DNA of 64,000 nt from Hyphomicrobium sp. 12-62-95. Lineage in GTDB: Bacteria > Pseudomonadota > Alphaproteobacteria > Rhizobiales > Hyphomicrobiaceae. Location: NCBI GenBank assembly GCA_002279935.1, contig NCCZ01000003.1:335727-399726 (forward strand), read 5' to 3'. The translations under genes were made by a program, and so were the position numbers. Shown one piece after another: positions 28,477 to 37,906 of the stretch (positions are counted from its first letter, which is position 1; each line of letters starts with the position of its first letter). The notes under the pieces were generated by a model. It was not told the origin of the DNA and searched no databases. It saw only the letters and a list, made by a program, of their open reading frames with translations.

Positions 28477-29975
28477 TGCGCCGTCGCCTCTCCATCTGTC
28501 TGCTGGCGCTCGCACTTTCGATACCAGCGCCCGCCTCCGCCAATTGGCTCACCAAAGCCCTCGATCACGCAGGCGACGCCGGCAAGGGCGCTGGACGCGG
28601 CCTCCACGGTCTTGATCCCGATCTCGGCCACGCACTCTCCCACGTCAAGGCGCTCCCCGAACGTCCCGGCATCCATGCGCTCGCCGCCGAAGCCGGCCAC
28701 GAAGGTCACTGGCGATTTATCAACGTAAAAGGAGAAAGCTTCACCGCCGCGACGCCCGACGAATTCGCCCGCATGCGCGACAGCCTGCTGCCCGGATCAT
28801 CCGGAAAAGTGGCCCTCTACCTCACGCCGGATAGCATCTTCAAAGGCACCAGCACACTAAAAGACCTCCCAATCGATGCCGAACTATACCTCGCCACCCG
28901 CCGCGGTGCCTATCGCCTGACACGCGAATCCGGATCCGGCATCGACACGTATTATGCCGATATAAAACCCAACCTGCGCGCCCGCCTCGACAGCGAAGAC
29001 ATCCTCGACGAAACGCTCTTTCAACTCGCCCAACCCTTGAAGCCCGCCAGCCTGCGCATCGTCGCGCTCGAGACGGGCAGCGCCGACGCGCTTGCCACCG
29101 TCCCCCGTTTCGACCCGCAAACCCGCATGGCGCTTGTCGACAAAATCGATCCAGCCCGCCTCGCCACATCCTTCGCGCGCGTCCGCGGCCAGACCGTCAT
29201 CCTCACCGGCCGTATCGAAGACGGCGCACTCAAATTCATCGACGCCGGTGGCGGTAGTGGCACGCTTCCCCTTGATCAAGTCCGTTCAGCCGCCCGCTCC
29301 GCCGACGTCAATTTGGTTATCGTAAAAGCCGAAACGCCGCGCCAGCCCGGCGGCAAGAACTGGCTCTGGCAAACAGCAACCATTCCCGGCCTCGACACGG
29401 CCGTGAAGCAGCAAATCGTCGGCGATTTTCTCTCCAGCCTTGCACCACAATCGAGTCCGCTGACCATCACCACCCGGCGCGATGCCTATGGCCGCGCCGT
29501 CCTGGAAGCCACGCCGCCGACCGGCGCCGCCGCTCCCATCTCCGACACAGTGACCGGCTGGCTAGACAGCCTCGCCGGCGAAGCCCTCGGCCGCATCGCC
29601 ATTGCTGGCATCGAAGCCGATGTGCGCGACGAAAGCCGCCAGCGCGAACTCGACGCCCGCCTCATCCCCGGCATCCCGGCCAGCATTCAATGGAGCTATC
29701 TGATCGCTCTCGGTCTGAGCCTCTTCGGCCTCGGCACTGCCAATGCGTGGTGGAGCCGCATCTGGCCTCCCGAAGACCGCGCCGAATACGGCTCCTTCGC
29801 CGGCTACGCCCTTGCCCGTGCCATCCGCATGATCCTCTTTGTGCTCATCTTCCTGCCTGTCGTCGGCCTGCCGCTGTTCTTGCGCTATCTCGCCCTGCAA
29901 GCCTGGGCCATCCTCACCGCACCCCTTCGCGCCCTCCGCTGGTTGCGCAACCGCCTTGTGCCCCGCACCACTTGA
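28473..29975 (+). CDS. Exported/membrane protein of unknown function in acyl-CoA operon
   Basis: This 500-residue protein has a signal peptide (MMRRRLSICLLALALSIPAP, cleavage near ASANW), a soluble domain of about 375 residues and two C-terminal membrane segments at about 405-425 and 450-480 (MILFVLIFLPVVGLPLFL). The soluble part holds repeated short beta strands and no catalytic motif I recognise. Its ATG overlaps the enoyl-CoA hydratase stop, so it belongs to the same transcript. No named family comes to mind. An envelope protein that works with the lipid-oxidation enzymes is only a guess from context. Confidence 0.65.
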   Translation: MMRRRLSICLLALALSIPAPASANWLTKALDHAGDAGKGAGRGLHGLDPDLGHALSHVKALPERPGIHALAAEAGHEGHWRFINVKGESFTAATPDEFARMRDSLLPGSSGKVALYLTPDSIFKGTSTLKDLPIDAELYLATRRGAYRLTRESGSGIDTYYADIKPNLRARLDSEDILDETLFQLAQPLKPASLRIVALETGSADALATVPRFDPQTRMALVDKIDPARLATSFARVRGQTVILTGRIEDGALKFIDAGGGSGTLPLDQVRSAARSADVNLVIVKAETPRQPGGKNWLWQTATIPGLDTAVKQQIVGDFLSSLAPQSSPLTITTRRDAYGRAVLEATPPTGAAAPISDTVTGWLDSLAGEALGRIAIAGIEADVRDESRQRELDARLIPGIPASIQWSYLIALGLSLFGLGTANAWWSRIWPPEDRAEYGSFAGYALARAIRMILFVLIFLPVVGLPLFLRYLALQAWAILTAPLRALRWLRNRLVPRTT

Positions 29976-30019
29976 GCTTTAGATCGCTCTCCACGGCGCC
30001 AACGAAGAAAGAAGACCGC

Positions 30020-30901
30020 ATGGCATCGCTCAAAGGCAAGACGCTCTTCATCACCGGAGGCAGCCGCGGCATTGGCCTCGCCATCGCGCTGCGCGCCGCC
30101 CGTGACGGCGCCAACATCGCTATTGCCGCTAAGACCAGTGACCCCAATCCCAAACTCCCCGGCACCGTTCACACGTCCGCGGCCGAGATCGAAAAAGCCG
30201 GCGGCCGCGCGCTCCCCATCGTCTGCGATATCCGCTTCGAGGATCAGGTCCTCGCCGCCGTCGCGCAAACCGTGGAAACGTTCGGCGGCATCGACATCTG
30301 CATCAACAATGCCTCCGCGCTCTCCCCGACGGGAACCGAAGCCACCGACATGAAGCGCTTCGACCTCATGCACGCGATCAACACGCGCGGCACCTTCCTC
30401 ACGACCAAGACCTGCATTCCCCATTTGCGCAAAGCGCAAAACCCCCACGTCCTCGTCCTATCGCCCCCGCTCGACATGCAGCCGAAGTGGTTCAAGAACC
30501 ACGTCGCCTATTCGATCGCCAAATACGGTATGAGCTTGTGTGTTCTCGGAATGGCCGAGGAGTTCCGCCAGGACGGCATCGCCGTCAACGCGCTGTGGCC
30601 CCGCACAGCGATCGCAACCGCCGCTGTCGAAAATGTGCTCGGCAAAAAGTTGATCGCCATGAGCCGCACGCCCGAAATCATGGCCGACGCCGCCCACTTG
30701 ATCCTGACTCAGCCGTCCCGCGACTTCACTGGCCAGTTTTTGATCGACGACAGCGTCCTTTATGAAAAAGGCGGCATCACCGACTTTACGCACTACCGGG
30801 TCGATGCCACCAAGCCCTTGGTGCAAGACTTCTTTGTGCCCGACGACTGCCCGCCGCCGCCCGGCGTCACCGTCATCCCGTTAAGCCTTCCGGGCACGTG
30901 A
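30020..30901 (+). CDS. SDR family oxidoreductase (HSDL2-like)
   Basis: Short-chain dehydrogenase with an N-terminal dinucleotide fold, LFITGGSRGIGLAIALRAA, the NN-A motif INNASALSPTG and the active-site AYSIAKYGMS (Tyr-x3-Lys). The sequence resembles the hydroxysteroid-dehydrogenase-like-2 group, whose members lie in peroxisomal or fatty-acid oxidation contexts. Here too it follows acyl-CoA dehydrogenase and hydratase genes. The ATG at 30020 follows GAAAGAAGA and gives 293 residues. The real substrate is not known. The SCP2 domain of eukaryotic HSDL2 is absent. Confidence 0.88.
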   Translation: MASLKGKTLFITGGSRGIGLAIALRAARDGANIAIAAKTSDPNPKLPGTVHTSAAEIEKAGGRALPIVCDIRFEDQVLAAVAQTVETFGGIDICINNASALSPTGTEATDMKRFDLMHAINTRGTFLTTKTCIPHLRKAQNPHVLVLSPPLDMQPKWFKNHVAYSIAKYGMSLCVLGMAEEFRQDGIAVNALWPRTAIATAAVENVLGKKLIAMSRTPEIMADAAHLILTQPSRDFTGQFLIDDSVLYEKGGITDFTHYRVDATKPLVQDFFVPDDCPPPPGVTVIPLSLPGT

Positions 30902-30992
30902 TCCGCCCCCCGCCTTCCGTACCCCTGGCGCCAGGGTATCGCCCTTGGCTAGGATTGCGCCGATTGCCCCAACGAAAGGACCGGTCCGGGTC

Positions 30993-31943
30993 ATGACAAC
31001 ACTGCTCGTCACGCACCCGATCTTCACCGATCACGACACCGGCTTCGGTCACCCCGAGCGGCCCGATCGCATGCGCGCCATCGATAAGGTCCTCGGACAT
31101 GAAAGCTATGCCAGTCTGAAGCGCATGGACGCGCCGTTGCGCGACGATGTTGAAACCCAAATTCTCCTCGCCCACCCCAAGCACCATTTAGAGCGCATGC
31201 GTCGCGTCGGCGAACAGGCGATGGGCGAGAACCGTCTCGTGCGCATCGACGGCGATACCGTTATGTCACCCGCGTCCTGGGAGGCAGCCCTGCGCGGCGT
31301 CGGCGCCGGACTTCAGGCCGTCGATGAAGTCATGTCCGGCCGTGCCACCAATGCTTTTGCCCAGGTCCGCCCGCCTGGCCATCACGCGGAAAACGACCGC
31401 GCCATGGGCTTCTGCTTCTTCTCCAACGCCGCCATCGCCGCGCTGTACGCCCGCGCCAAGCATGGCGCCGAGCGCGTCGCCGTCGTCGACTTCGACGTCC
31501 ACCACGGTAACGGCACCCAAGATATTTTCTGGTCCGACAAGGACTGCTTCTACGGCTCCACCCACCAGATGCCGCTCTTCCCGGGTTCCGGCGAACTGAG
31601 CGAGACCGGCGTCGGCAATATCTTCAACGCCCCCCTGCGTGATGGCGACGGCGCCGATCAGTTCCGCGAGGCATTCTCCGATCGCATTCTGAAACCCCTG
31701 CACAATTTCGGCCCCGACCTGATCGTGATCTCCGCCGGCTTCGATGCCCACAAGCGCGATCCCCTAGGCGGCCTCCAACTCGTCGAGGCCGATTTCATGT
31801 GGGCCACGGAAAAGCTCGCCGGCATCGCCGAAGCCCACGCCAATCGCCGCGTCGTCTCCATGCTGGAAGGCGGCTACGACCTGGATGGATTGGCCAAATC
31901 GGTCGGCGTCCATGTTCGCACACTCATGGATGTTGGAACCTGA
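30993..31943 (+). CDS. Histone deacetylase-family (class II-like) deacetylase
   Basis: This zinc-dependent amidohydrolase belongs to the HDAC/acetoin-utilisation/acetylpolyamine amidohydrolase family, in the cytoplasm. The metal and catalytic motifs are complete: [19 protein letters not shown] (His-His), [16 protein letters not shown] (Asp and His), [15 protein letters not shown] (Asp) and the C-terminal [12 protein letters not shown]. The start at ATG 30993 gives 316 residues; a TTG at 30945 is in frame but poor. It precedes xseB closely, a neighbourhood often seen in Hyphomicrobiales. The substrate (acetylated protein or polyamine) is not determinable. Confidence 0.92.
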   Translation: MTTLLVTHPIFTDHDTGFGHPERPDRMRAIDKVLGHESYASLKRMDAPLRDDVETQILLAHPKHHLERMRRVGEQAMGENRLVRIDGDTVMSPASWEAALRGVGAGLQAVDEVMSGRATNAFAQVRPPGHHAENDRAMGFCFFSNAAIAALYARAKHGAERVAVVDFDVHHGNGTQDIFWSDKDCFYGSTHQMPLFPGSGELSETGVGNIFNAPLRDGDGADQFREAFSDRILKPLHNFGPDLIVISAGFDAHKRDPLGGLQLVEADFMWATEKLAGIAEAHANRRVVSMLEGGYDLDGLAKSVGVHVRTLMDVGT

Positions 31944-32100
31944 CCCACGCTCCGGCCATTCTCCCTACCGGTTGCAAGCCCGTCTCAGGCCTTGTGCCGG
32001 CTCTCTGGGACCGCTAATCCCCCAATGCGCCAGCGCGGCCGATTCCGGCCGGGCCCCTGTCCCGGCAAGCCGGGAGCACCGCCAACGCGGGGTACAGCGG

Positions 32101-32358
32101 ATGAACAAGCCCTTGAATAAACACACAGATATCAGAGATATGACCTTCGAGCGCGCGCTCAAGGAGCTCGAGGGCATCGTCTCGCGTCTCGAGCGCGGCG
32201 ACGTCGAACTGGAAGAGAGCATCGCCATCTACGAGCGCGGCGAAGTCCTGCGCGACCACTGCGACCGCCTCCTGCGCCAGGCCGAAGCCAAGGTCGAAAA
32301 GATCACGCTGGGCGCTGATAACGCGCCCAAGGGTACAACCCCCTTCGACGCTGAGTAG
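32101..32358 (+). CDS. xseB: Exodeoxyribonuclease VII small subunit
   Basis: XseB pairs with several copies per XseA to form exonuclease VII, which degrades single-stranded DNA in both directions. The 85 residues include [20 protein letters not shown] and [19 protein letters not shown], the helical hairpin of the family, with the usual QAEAKVEKI end. No xseA lies in the window. The gene sits between the deacetylase-family gene and the VHL-beta protein. The short C-terminal tail [13 protein letters not shown] is typical of alphaproteobacterial copies. Confidence 0.93.
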   Translation: MNKPLNKHTDIRDMTFERALKELEGIVSRLERGDVELEESIAIYERGEVLRDHCDRLLRQAEAKVEKITLGADNAPKGTTPFDAE

Positions 32359-32429
32359 AAACACCCTTGCGACAATGGAAAACCAACTTTAGGCTCTGAA
32401 CGCTGATAATCAGAGTTTGGAGTTTCGCA

Positions 32430-33437
32430 GTGGCGCGTCTGACCCCTTTGACCGCCCTGGCGGTTATTTTTGCCTTCACCGCACAAGTATCGAACGTTTC
32501 CACAGCCTTTGCTGGAAGCGAAACGAACACCACCCCCACCGCGAACCCCGATGCAGTGAAGTCGGCCTACGAAAGCGCCAAGGAACTGGGCACGGCGGAC
32601 GCGTGGAATGCCTTCCTCGGCAGCTACCCCACCGGTTTCTACGCCGACATGGCCCGCGCCTACCTGAAGAAAGTCGGCGAGCCCGCCGCCGCGACCACCG
32701 CCCCGCCCGCCGCCGTGACTACGGCCCCGCCTGTCGCCACGCCGACACCTTCGAACCCTGAACCGCCAGTCGTTGTGACGGCCCCAACGCCTTCATCAGG
32801 CCGCGCCGGCGAACGCTCCTGCTCCGAGCGCAATGCGCTCCGGTCCGAGCATTCGCGCGAGCCGACCAAGATTACGTTCGTCAATCAATCCGGCATGTAC
32901 CGCGCCATCATGTGGATCGATTTCGATGGCACGCTGAAGGATTACGGCGGCTTGAATTCCGGCGAGGAATTGTCCCTCGACACCTTCCGCACTCATCCCT
33001 GGATGATTGCCACCGGCCCCGGCGATTGCCTCCAGATCTTCCTTCCCGCCGCCGAACCGGCGACCGTCCGTCTTGAACGGTTGGCCGCCGATGATGCCCC
33101 TATTCGCGCCGCCCCAGTCGCCCAAACGACAAAAGCCGAGAAAAAGAAGGCCCCGCCGCCTCAGAAGTTGAAATGCGCTCAAAACTACAAGCTCAAGAAC
33201 GGCGAATGCGTCCTCATCCAGAATTGCGGGAAAAACGCCTACCGCACCGCCGAGGGCGATTGTTTCTGCAAAAAGGGCTACGTGATGCGCAAAGGTAAAT
33301 GCCAGTGGCCGCAAGATAAGAATGGCTTCGAAGTCGCACCTTGGAAAAAGGGCGGCTGCTCGTCGCTACAGGCCCAGTGCAGCCAAGGCAATGGCGGAGC
33401 CTGCATGAAATACGAAGAAAAGTGTCAGGTGAACTGA
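32430..33437 (+). CDS. Secreted VHL-beta domain protein with Cys-rich tail
   Basis: This 335-residue exported protein starts at GTG 32430 after GGAG and has a signal peptide to about residue 28. Residues 40-80 form a helical segment (TADAWNAFLGSYPTGFYADM). A Pro/Thr linker follows to about 125. Residues about 145-215 closely match a VHL beta domain: ITFVNQSGMYRAIMWIDFDG, DYGGLNSGEELSL, FRTHPWMIA and DCLQIFL. The last 90 residues hold ten cysteines in an EGF-like spacing (CAQNYKLKNGEC, CFCKKGYVMRKGKC). Bacterial VHL-beta proteins exist but have no agreed function. The eukaryotic role (HIF ubiquitination) does not transfer. No partner is visible in the neighbourhood. Confidence 0.75.
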   Translation: MARLTPLTALAVIFAFTAQVSNVSTAFAGSETNTTPTANPDAVKSAYESAKELGTADAWNAFLGSYPTGFYADMARAYLKKVGEPAAATTAPPAAVTTAPPVATPTPSNPEPPVVVTAPTPSSGRAGERSCSERNALRSEHSREPTKITFVNQSGMYRAIMWIDFDGTLKDYGGLNSGEELSLDTFRTHPWMIATGPGDCLQIFLPAAEPATVRLERLAADDAPIRAAPVAQTTKAEKKKAPPPQKLKCAQNYKLKNGECVLIQNCGKNAYRTAEGDCFCKKGYVMRKGKCQWPQDKNGFEVAPWKKGGCSSLQAQCSQGNGGACMKYEEKCQVN

Positions 33438-33566
33438 CACTTCAGGAAGCCAATGCAAGTTTGTGCAGCCTGACCCGCCGACACCCTTCAAACGGTGCCG
33501 GTAAAGGGTTATGTGTCTTCCAACCGATCATCCGCCGCGCCCTGAGCTAATCGAGCCTGGCGCCGA

Positions 33567-35501
33567 ATGGGAAACGATAGCCTCGCCGTGAGCAAGACGC
33601 CCCTCCTCGACACCATCAAAACGCCGGAAGATCTCCGCCGTCTCCCCGAAGTCGATCTCCGTCAGATCGCCGACGAGTTGCGCACCGAGATGATCGACGC
33701 CGTCTCGGTAACCGGCGGTCACCTCGGTGCCGGCCTTGGCGTCGTCGAACTCACCGTCGCGCTCCATTGGGTGTTCGATACCCCCCGCGATCGCGTCGTC
33801 TGGGACGTCGGCCACCAGACCTACCCGCACAAGATTCTCACCGGCCGCCGCGACCGCATCCGTACGCTGCGCATGGGCGGTGGTCTCGCCGGCTTCACCC
33901 GCCGCGCGGAGAGCGAATACGACCCTTTTGGCGCCGGCCACTCCTCGACCTCGATTTCTGCCGCGCTCGGCATGGCCTGCGCGCGCGACCTCGAAGGCAA
34001 GACGAACAACGTGGTGGCCGTCATCGGCGACGGTGCCATGAGCGCCGGCATGGCCTATGAGGCGATCAACAACGCTGGCGCCCGCGACGAGCGCCTGATC
34101 GTCATCCTCAACGACAACGACATGTCCATTGCGCCCCCGGTTGGCGCGCTCTCCCACTATCTCGCCCGCACCACATCGAGCGGAACCTATCTCTATTGGC
34201 GCGACGTCGCCAAGCAGCTCGCCAAGCGCCTGCCCAAAAGCTGGGAACGCCGCGCCGCGCGAATGGAGGAATACACGCGCCATCTCTGGCAGGGCGGCAT
34301 GTGGTTCGAGGAACTGGGTTTCTATTACGTCGGCCCCATCGACGGTCACGACCTCAACGCGCTGTTGCCTGTTTTAAAAAACGTCCGCGACGCCAAGCAG
34401 GGCCCCATCCTTGTCCACGTCGTGACGCGCAAGGGCAAGGGTTACGCGCCCGCTGAGGCTTCCGACGACAAGTATCACGGCGTCGCAAAATTCAACGTTG
34501 TCACCGGCGCGCAGGTCAAGCCCAAGCCCAACGCACCGACCTACACCCGCGTCTTCGCCGACAGCCTCGTCGCCGAGGGCCGCAAAGACAAGCGCATCGT
34601 CGCCGTCACGGCCGCCATGCCCGATGGCACCGGCCTCGACATCTTCGGCCGCGAATTCCCCGACCGCATGTTTGATGTCGGCATTGCCGAACAACACGCC
34701 GTGACCTTCGCCGCCGGCCTCGCTACCGAAGGCTACCGCCCCTTCGCCGCGATCTATTCCACCTTCCTCCAGCGCGGATACGATCAGGTCGTCCACGACG
34801 TAGCGGTGCAAAACCTCCCCGTCCGCCTCGCCATCGACCGCGCCGGCCTCGTCGGCGCTGACGGTCCGACACACGCCGGCTCGTTCGATCTCGCCTACCT
34901 CGGTTGCCTGCCGAACTTCATCATCATGGCCGCCGCCGACGAAGCCGAACTCGTCCACATGGTCGCCACCACCGCCGCCATTGACGACGCACCCTCCGCC
35001 GTCCGCTATCCCCGTGGCGAAGGCACCGGCTGCGACATGCCCTCCGAGGGAATCCCGCTCGCAATCGGCAAAGGCCGCATCCTGCGCGAAGGCACCACTA
35101 TCGCGCTCCTCTCGCTGGGCACGCGCCTCGCCGAAGCCCTCAAGGCCGCCGACCAGCTCGCCGCCATGGGCCTGTCCACCACCGTCGCCGATGCCCGCTT
35201 CATGAAGCCGCTCGACACGGATCTCATCGCGCGGCTTGCCCGCGAACACGAAGTCCTCATCACCATCGAAGAAGGCTCCATTGGCGGCTTCGGTAGCCAC
35301 GTCCTGCAACACCTCGCGCTCAACGGCCTGCTCGACCGCGGCCTCAAGGTGCGCCCCATGGTGCTCCCCGATCGCTTCATCGAGCAGGACAATCCCAACA
35401 AAATGTATGCCGACGCCGGCCTCGACGCGGCCGGCATCGTCGCTAACGTTCTGGCCGCACTCGGCCGCACCACTGAAGCCGGCGGCGCCCACCGCGCCTG
35501 A
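33567..35501 (+). CDS. dxs: 1-deoxy-D-xylulose-5-phosphate synthase
   Basis: DXS condenses pyruvate and glyceraldehyde 3-phosphate in the first step of the MEP isoprenoid route, using TPP. Visible marks are the catalytic-site [31 protein letters not shown], the TPP motif [13 protein letters not shown]...[20 protein letters not shown] and [15 protein letters not shown]. The 644 residues match the family. The downstream DoxX gene and the tlyA/rlmD-like pair follow closely. A GTG at 33588 would be an alternative start. No thiamine riboswitch pattern was seen upstream. Confidence 0.97.
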   Translation: MGNDSLAVSKTPLLDTIKTPEDLRRLPEVDLRQIADELRTEMIDAVSVTGGHLGAGLGVVELTVALHWVFDTPRDRVVWDVGHQTYPHKILTGRRDRIRTLRMGGGLAGFTRRAESEYDPFGAGHSSTSISAALGMACARDLEGKTNNVVAVIGDGAMSAGMAYEAINNAGARDERLIVILNDNDMSIAPPVGALSHYLARTTSSGTYLYWRDVAKQLAKRLPKSWERRAARMEEYTRHLWQGGMWFEELGFYYVGPIDGHDLNALLPVLKNVRDAKQGPILVHVVTRKGKGYAPAEASDDKYHGVAKFNVVTGAQVKPKPNAPTYTRVFADSLVAEGRKDKRIVAVTAAMPDGTGLDIFGREFPDRMFDVGIAEQHAVTFAAGLATEGYRPFAAIYSTFLQRGYDQVVHDVAVQNLPVRLAIDRAGLVGADGPTHAGSFDLAYLGCLPNFIIMAAADEAELVHMVATTAAIDDAPSAVRYPRGEGTGCDMPSEGIPLAIGKGRILREGTTIALLSLGTRLAEALKAADQLAAMGLSTTVADARFMKPLDTDLIARLAREHEVLITIEEGSIGGFGSHVLQHLALNGLLDRGLKVRPMVLPDRFIEQDNPNKMYADAGLDAAGIVANVLAALGRTTEAGGAHRA

Positions 35502-35522
35502 TCGCTCGAAGAAGGATCTCCC

Positions 35523-35891
35523 ATGACCGCCGCCTCAAGCTTTCTCGGCCGCGCGCTGCTCGCTTTGATTTTCATCCTCGCCGGCATCAACAAGATTCAG
35601 GGGTATGAGGCCACCACCGGCTACATGCAGCAGTTCGGAGTACCCGCACTTCTGCTACCCGGCACCATTGCCCTCGAAATCCTCGGCGGCCTCGCCGTCC
35701 TCGCTGGCTTCTATTCGCGCCTCGCCGCCATCGCCCTCGCCGTCTTCACCGTCGCCGCCGCACTCATCTTCCATTCGAACTTCACCGACGACGTCCAGAT
35801 GGTGCTGTTCCTGAAAAATCTCGCCATCACCGGCGGCTTCCTCCTGCTCTTCGCCCACGGCCCCGGCGCCTGGACCGTCAACGACAAGTAA
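35523..35891 (+). CDS. DoxX family membrane protein
   Basis: DoxX-family proteins are small four-helix membrane proteins; some work with redox partners. The 122 residues show about four hydrophobic segments, with the N-terminal LGRALLALIFILAGINKIQ typical of the family, then GTIALEILGGLAVLAGFYSR and LAITGGFLLLFAHGPG. The ATG follows AAGGATCTCCC, 22 bases after the dxs stop. Its function is unknown; the context with dxs may be only operon convenience. The family call is by pattern. Confidence 0.88.
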   Translation: MTAASSFLGRALLALIFILAGINKIQGYEATTGYMQQFGVPALLLPGTIALEILGGLAVLAGFYSRLAAIALAVFTVAAALIFHSNFTDDVQMVLFLKNLAITGGFLLLFAHGPGAWTVNDK

Positions 35892-35946
35892 CCGCGAAAC
35901 CGCCCCTACACTTGTGCCGCGGCCTGGATCGCGTACACCTGCGCTC

Positions 35947-36687
35947 GTGAAAAAGCGTCTCGATGAACTCCTCGTTGAACACGGTCACGTCGCCACCCGC
36001 TCCCGCGCGCGCGATGCGATCCTGCGCGGCCTCGTCCGCGTCGACGACGCAATCGTATCCAAGCCCGGCGCATCCATACCGCTCACCGCCAAACTCGCAG
36101 TCGCCCCCGAAGCCGGAACGAACTATGTCTCGCGCGGTGCCTTGAAACTCATCGCCGCCCTCGATCACTTCGGCTTCGACCCATCCGGCCGAACCGCACT
36201 CGATGCCGGCGCCTCCACCGGAGGCTTCACGCAAGTCCTTCTCGAACGCGGCGCCGCCCGCGTCATCGCCATCGATGTCGGCCACAGCCAACTCCACCCG
36301 AAAATTGCAAGCGACCCCCGCGTCCTCTCTCTCGAAGGCCAGGACATCCGCACACTCGATCACGCCGTCATCGGTACGGCGCCAGCCGCCATCACCGTCG
36401 ATGTCAGCTTCATCTCGCTGACCAAAGTTCTGCCGCATCTGATGGAGCGCGCTGCGCCCCGCTGCTGGCTCGTAGCCCTCATCAAACCGCAGTTCGAGGT
36501 TGGCCGCGACGCCGTCGGCAAGGGCGGCATCGTCCGCGACGAGGCGGCCCGTGCCCAAGCCATCGAAACTCTGTCAAACCTCGTCACCACAACACCGGGC
36601 TGGACGCTGATGGGCGTCATCCCCTCGCCCATCGAAGGCGGCTCCGGCAACACCGAATATCTTATGGGACTAACGCGCGATGGCTGA
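35947..36687 (+). CDS. tlyA: TlyA-type rRNA 2'-O-methyltransferase/hemolysin-like
   Basis: TlyA proteins are S4-domain RNA methyltransferases acting on rRNA. Residues 1-60 carry the S4 domain (KKRLDELLVEHGHVATRSRA). The Rossmann methyltransferase domain follows with DAGASTGGFTQVLLERGA (SAM site), IAIDVGHSQLHPKI, VDVSFISLTKVLP and the family end IKPQFEVGRDAVGKGGIVRD. The GTG at 35947 gives 246 residues; an upstream GTG at 35914 adds 11 residues. Its stop overlaps the next gene's start by eight bases. Substrate specificity (16S or 23S) is not determinable here. Confidence 0.9.
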   Translation: MKKRLDELLVEHGHVATRSRARDAILRGLVRVDDAIVSKPGASIPLTAKLAVAPEAGTNYVSRGALKLIAALDHFGFDPSGRTALDAGASTGGFTQVLLERGAARVIAIDVGHSQLHPKIASDPRVLSLEGQDIRTLDHAVIGTAPAAITVDVSFISLTKVLPHLMERAAPRCWLVALIKPQFEVGRDAVGKGGIVRDEAARAQAIETLSNLVTTTPGWTLMGVIPSPIEGGSGNTEYLMGLTRDG

Positions 36688-37906
36688 CGCCACCGAAATC
36701 ACGATCGAAAAACTGGGCGGCAAAGGCGATGGCATTGCCCGCACGCCCACAGGCGACCGCTTTATCGCGGGCGCATTGCCCGGCGAGCGCTGGCAACTGA
36801 ACCCCGATGGGCCGCCGCAGCGTCTCAGCGACAGCCCCGGCCGCGCCATCCCACCCTGCCCCCACTACGGCGTCTGCGGCGGTTGCATGTCGCAACACAT
36901 GAGTGAGCCCGTCTACCTCGACTGGAAACACCAGATCGTTCACGACGCCTTCCAGCACCGTGGCATCACCGCCGACATCGCGCCGGTCCTACCTATGCCG
37001 CTCCGCTCCCGCCGCCGCGCCTTCCTTGGCATCGAGCGCTTCGGCGGCGATGTCTGGATCGGCTTTCGCGAAGAAGGCCAGCATACCCTTGTCGACATCA
37101 CCGACTGCCTGCTCCTCGATCCCGCCATCATGGCCGCCTTCCCGAATCTAAAGGCCATGGCCAAGATCGCCATGCCCGGCAATTCCAGCGGGCGCCTGAT
37201 CGTCACCAAGCTCGACACCGGTCTCGACGTCTCCTTCGACAACGGCCACAAACTCCTCCAGCCCGACGAGCGTGCCCGCCTTGCGCAATTGGCCGACACC
37301 GCCCGCATCGCCCGCCTTGTCGTCGCCGGTGACGCAATCGTTGTGCGGTCCGAACCGCGCCTCACGCTCGGCACCGCCGAGGTCGATGTTCCGCCCTCGC
37401 TCTTCCTGCAAGCCATCCCCGAAGCCGAACGCCGCATGATCGATCTCGTCGTCGCAGCCCTTCCCAAAAAAGCCAAACGCGTCGCCGATCTGTTCTCCGG
37501 CCTCGGCACCTTCACATTTCCCCTTGCCGCAAAAGTCCAAGTTGCCGCCTTCGATAGCGACCGCCGCGCGATCTCTGTCCTCGAAGCCGCCGCCCGCCGC
37601 GCCACGGGCCTCAAACCCATCGAAGCCCGCGTCCGGGATCTCTTCCGCGAACCGCTCTCGCCCAAGGAATTGGAAGCCTACGACGCCGTCGTCCTCGATC
37701 CCCCGCGCGCAGGTGCAGCTGAACAAGCCGAACGCCTCGCGCGCTCAAAAGTCCCGGTGGTGATTGCCGTTTCCTGCGCGCCCGCGACGCTCGCCCGCGA
37801 CGCGCGCACGCTCATCGATGCCGGCTTCAAGATGGGCCCCGTTACGCCCATCGACCAGTTCATCTTCTCGCCCCACATCGAGGCGGTCTCGGTCTTTAAG
37901 CGTTAA
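36680..37906 (+). CDS. RlmD/RumA-family class I rRNA methyltransferase
   Basis: Uracil-C5 methyltransferases of the RlmD/TrmA type use SAM and a catalytic Cys; many carry a [4Fe-4S] cluster. An N-terminal TRAM-like region begins TEITIEKLGGKGDGIA. Cluster cysteines appear in PPCPHYGVCGGCMSQH and ITDCLLL. The SAM domain shows VADLFSGLGTFTFPLA and VLDPPRAGAAEQAE, and the catalytic Cys lies in VSCAPATLARDARTL. The 408 residues fit. It overlaps tlyA by eight bases and converges with the sirtuin gene, whose stop it touches. Whether it modifies 23S U1939 or another site is not known. Confidence 0.87.
   Translation: MADATEITIEKLGGKGDGIARTPTGDRFIAGALPGERWQLNPDGPPQRLSDSPGRAIPPCPHYGVCGGCMSQHMSEPVYLDWKHQIVHDAFQHRGITADIAPVLPMPLRSRRRAFLGIERFGGDVWIGFREEGQHTLVDITDCLLLDPAIMAAFPNLKAMAKIAMPGNSSGRLIVTKLDTGLDVSFDNGHKLLQPDERARLAQLADTARIARLVVAGDAIVVRSEPRLTLGTAEVDVPPSLFLQAIPEAERRMIDLVVAALPKKAKRVADLFSGLGTFTFPLAAKVQVAAFDSDRRAISVLEAAARRATGLKPIEARVRDLFREPLSPKELEAYDAVVLDPPRAGAAEQAERLARSKVPVVIAVSCAPATLARDARTLIDAGFKMGPVTPIDQFIFSPHIEAVSVFKR

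Noticed and set aside
33438..33566. Possible thiamine or other riboswitch upstream of dxs
   Set aside because: The gap is only 129 bases and no thi-box pattern could be found.
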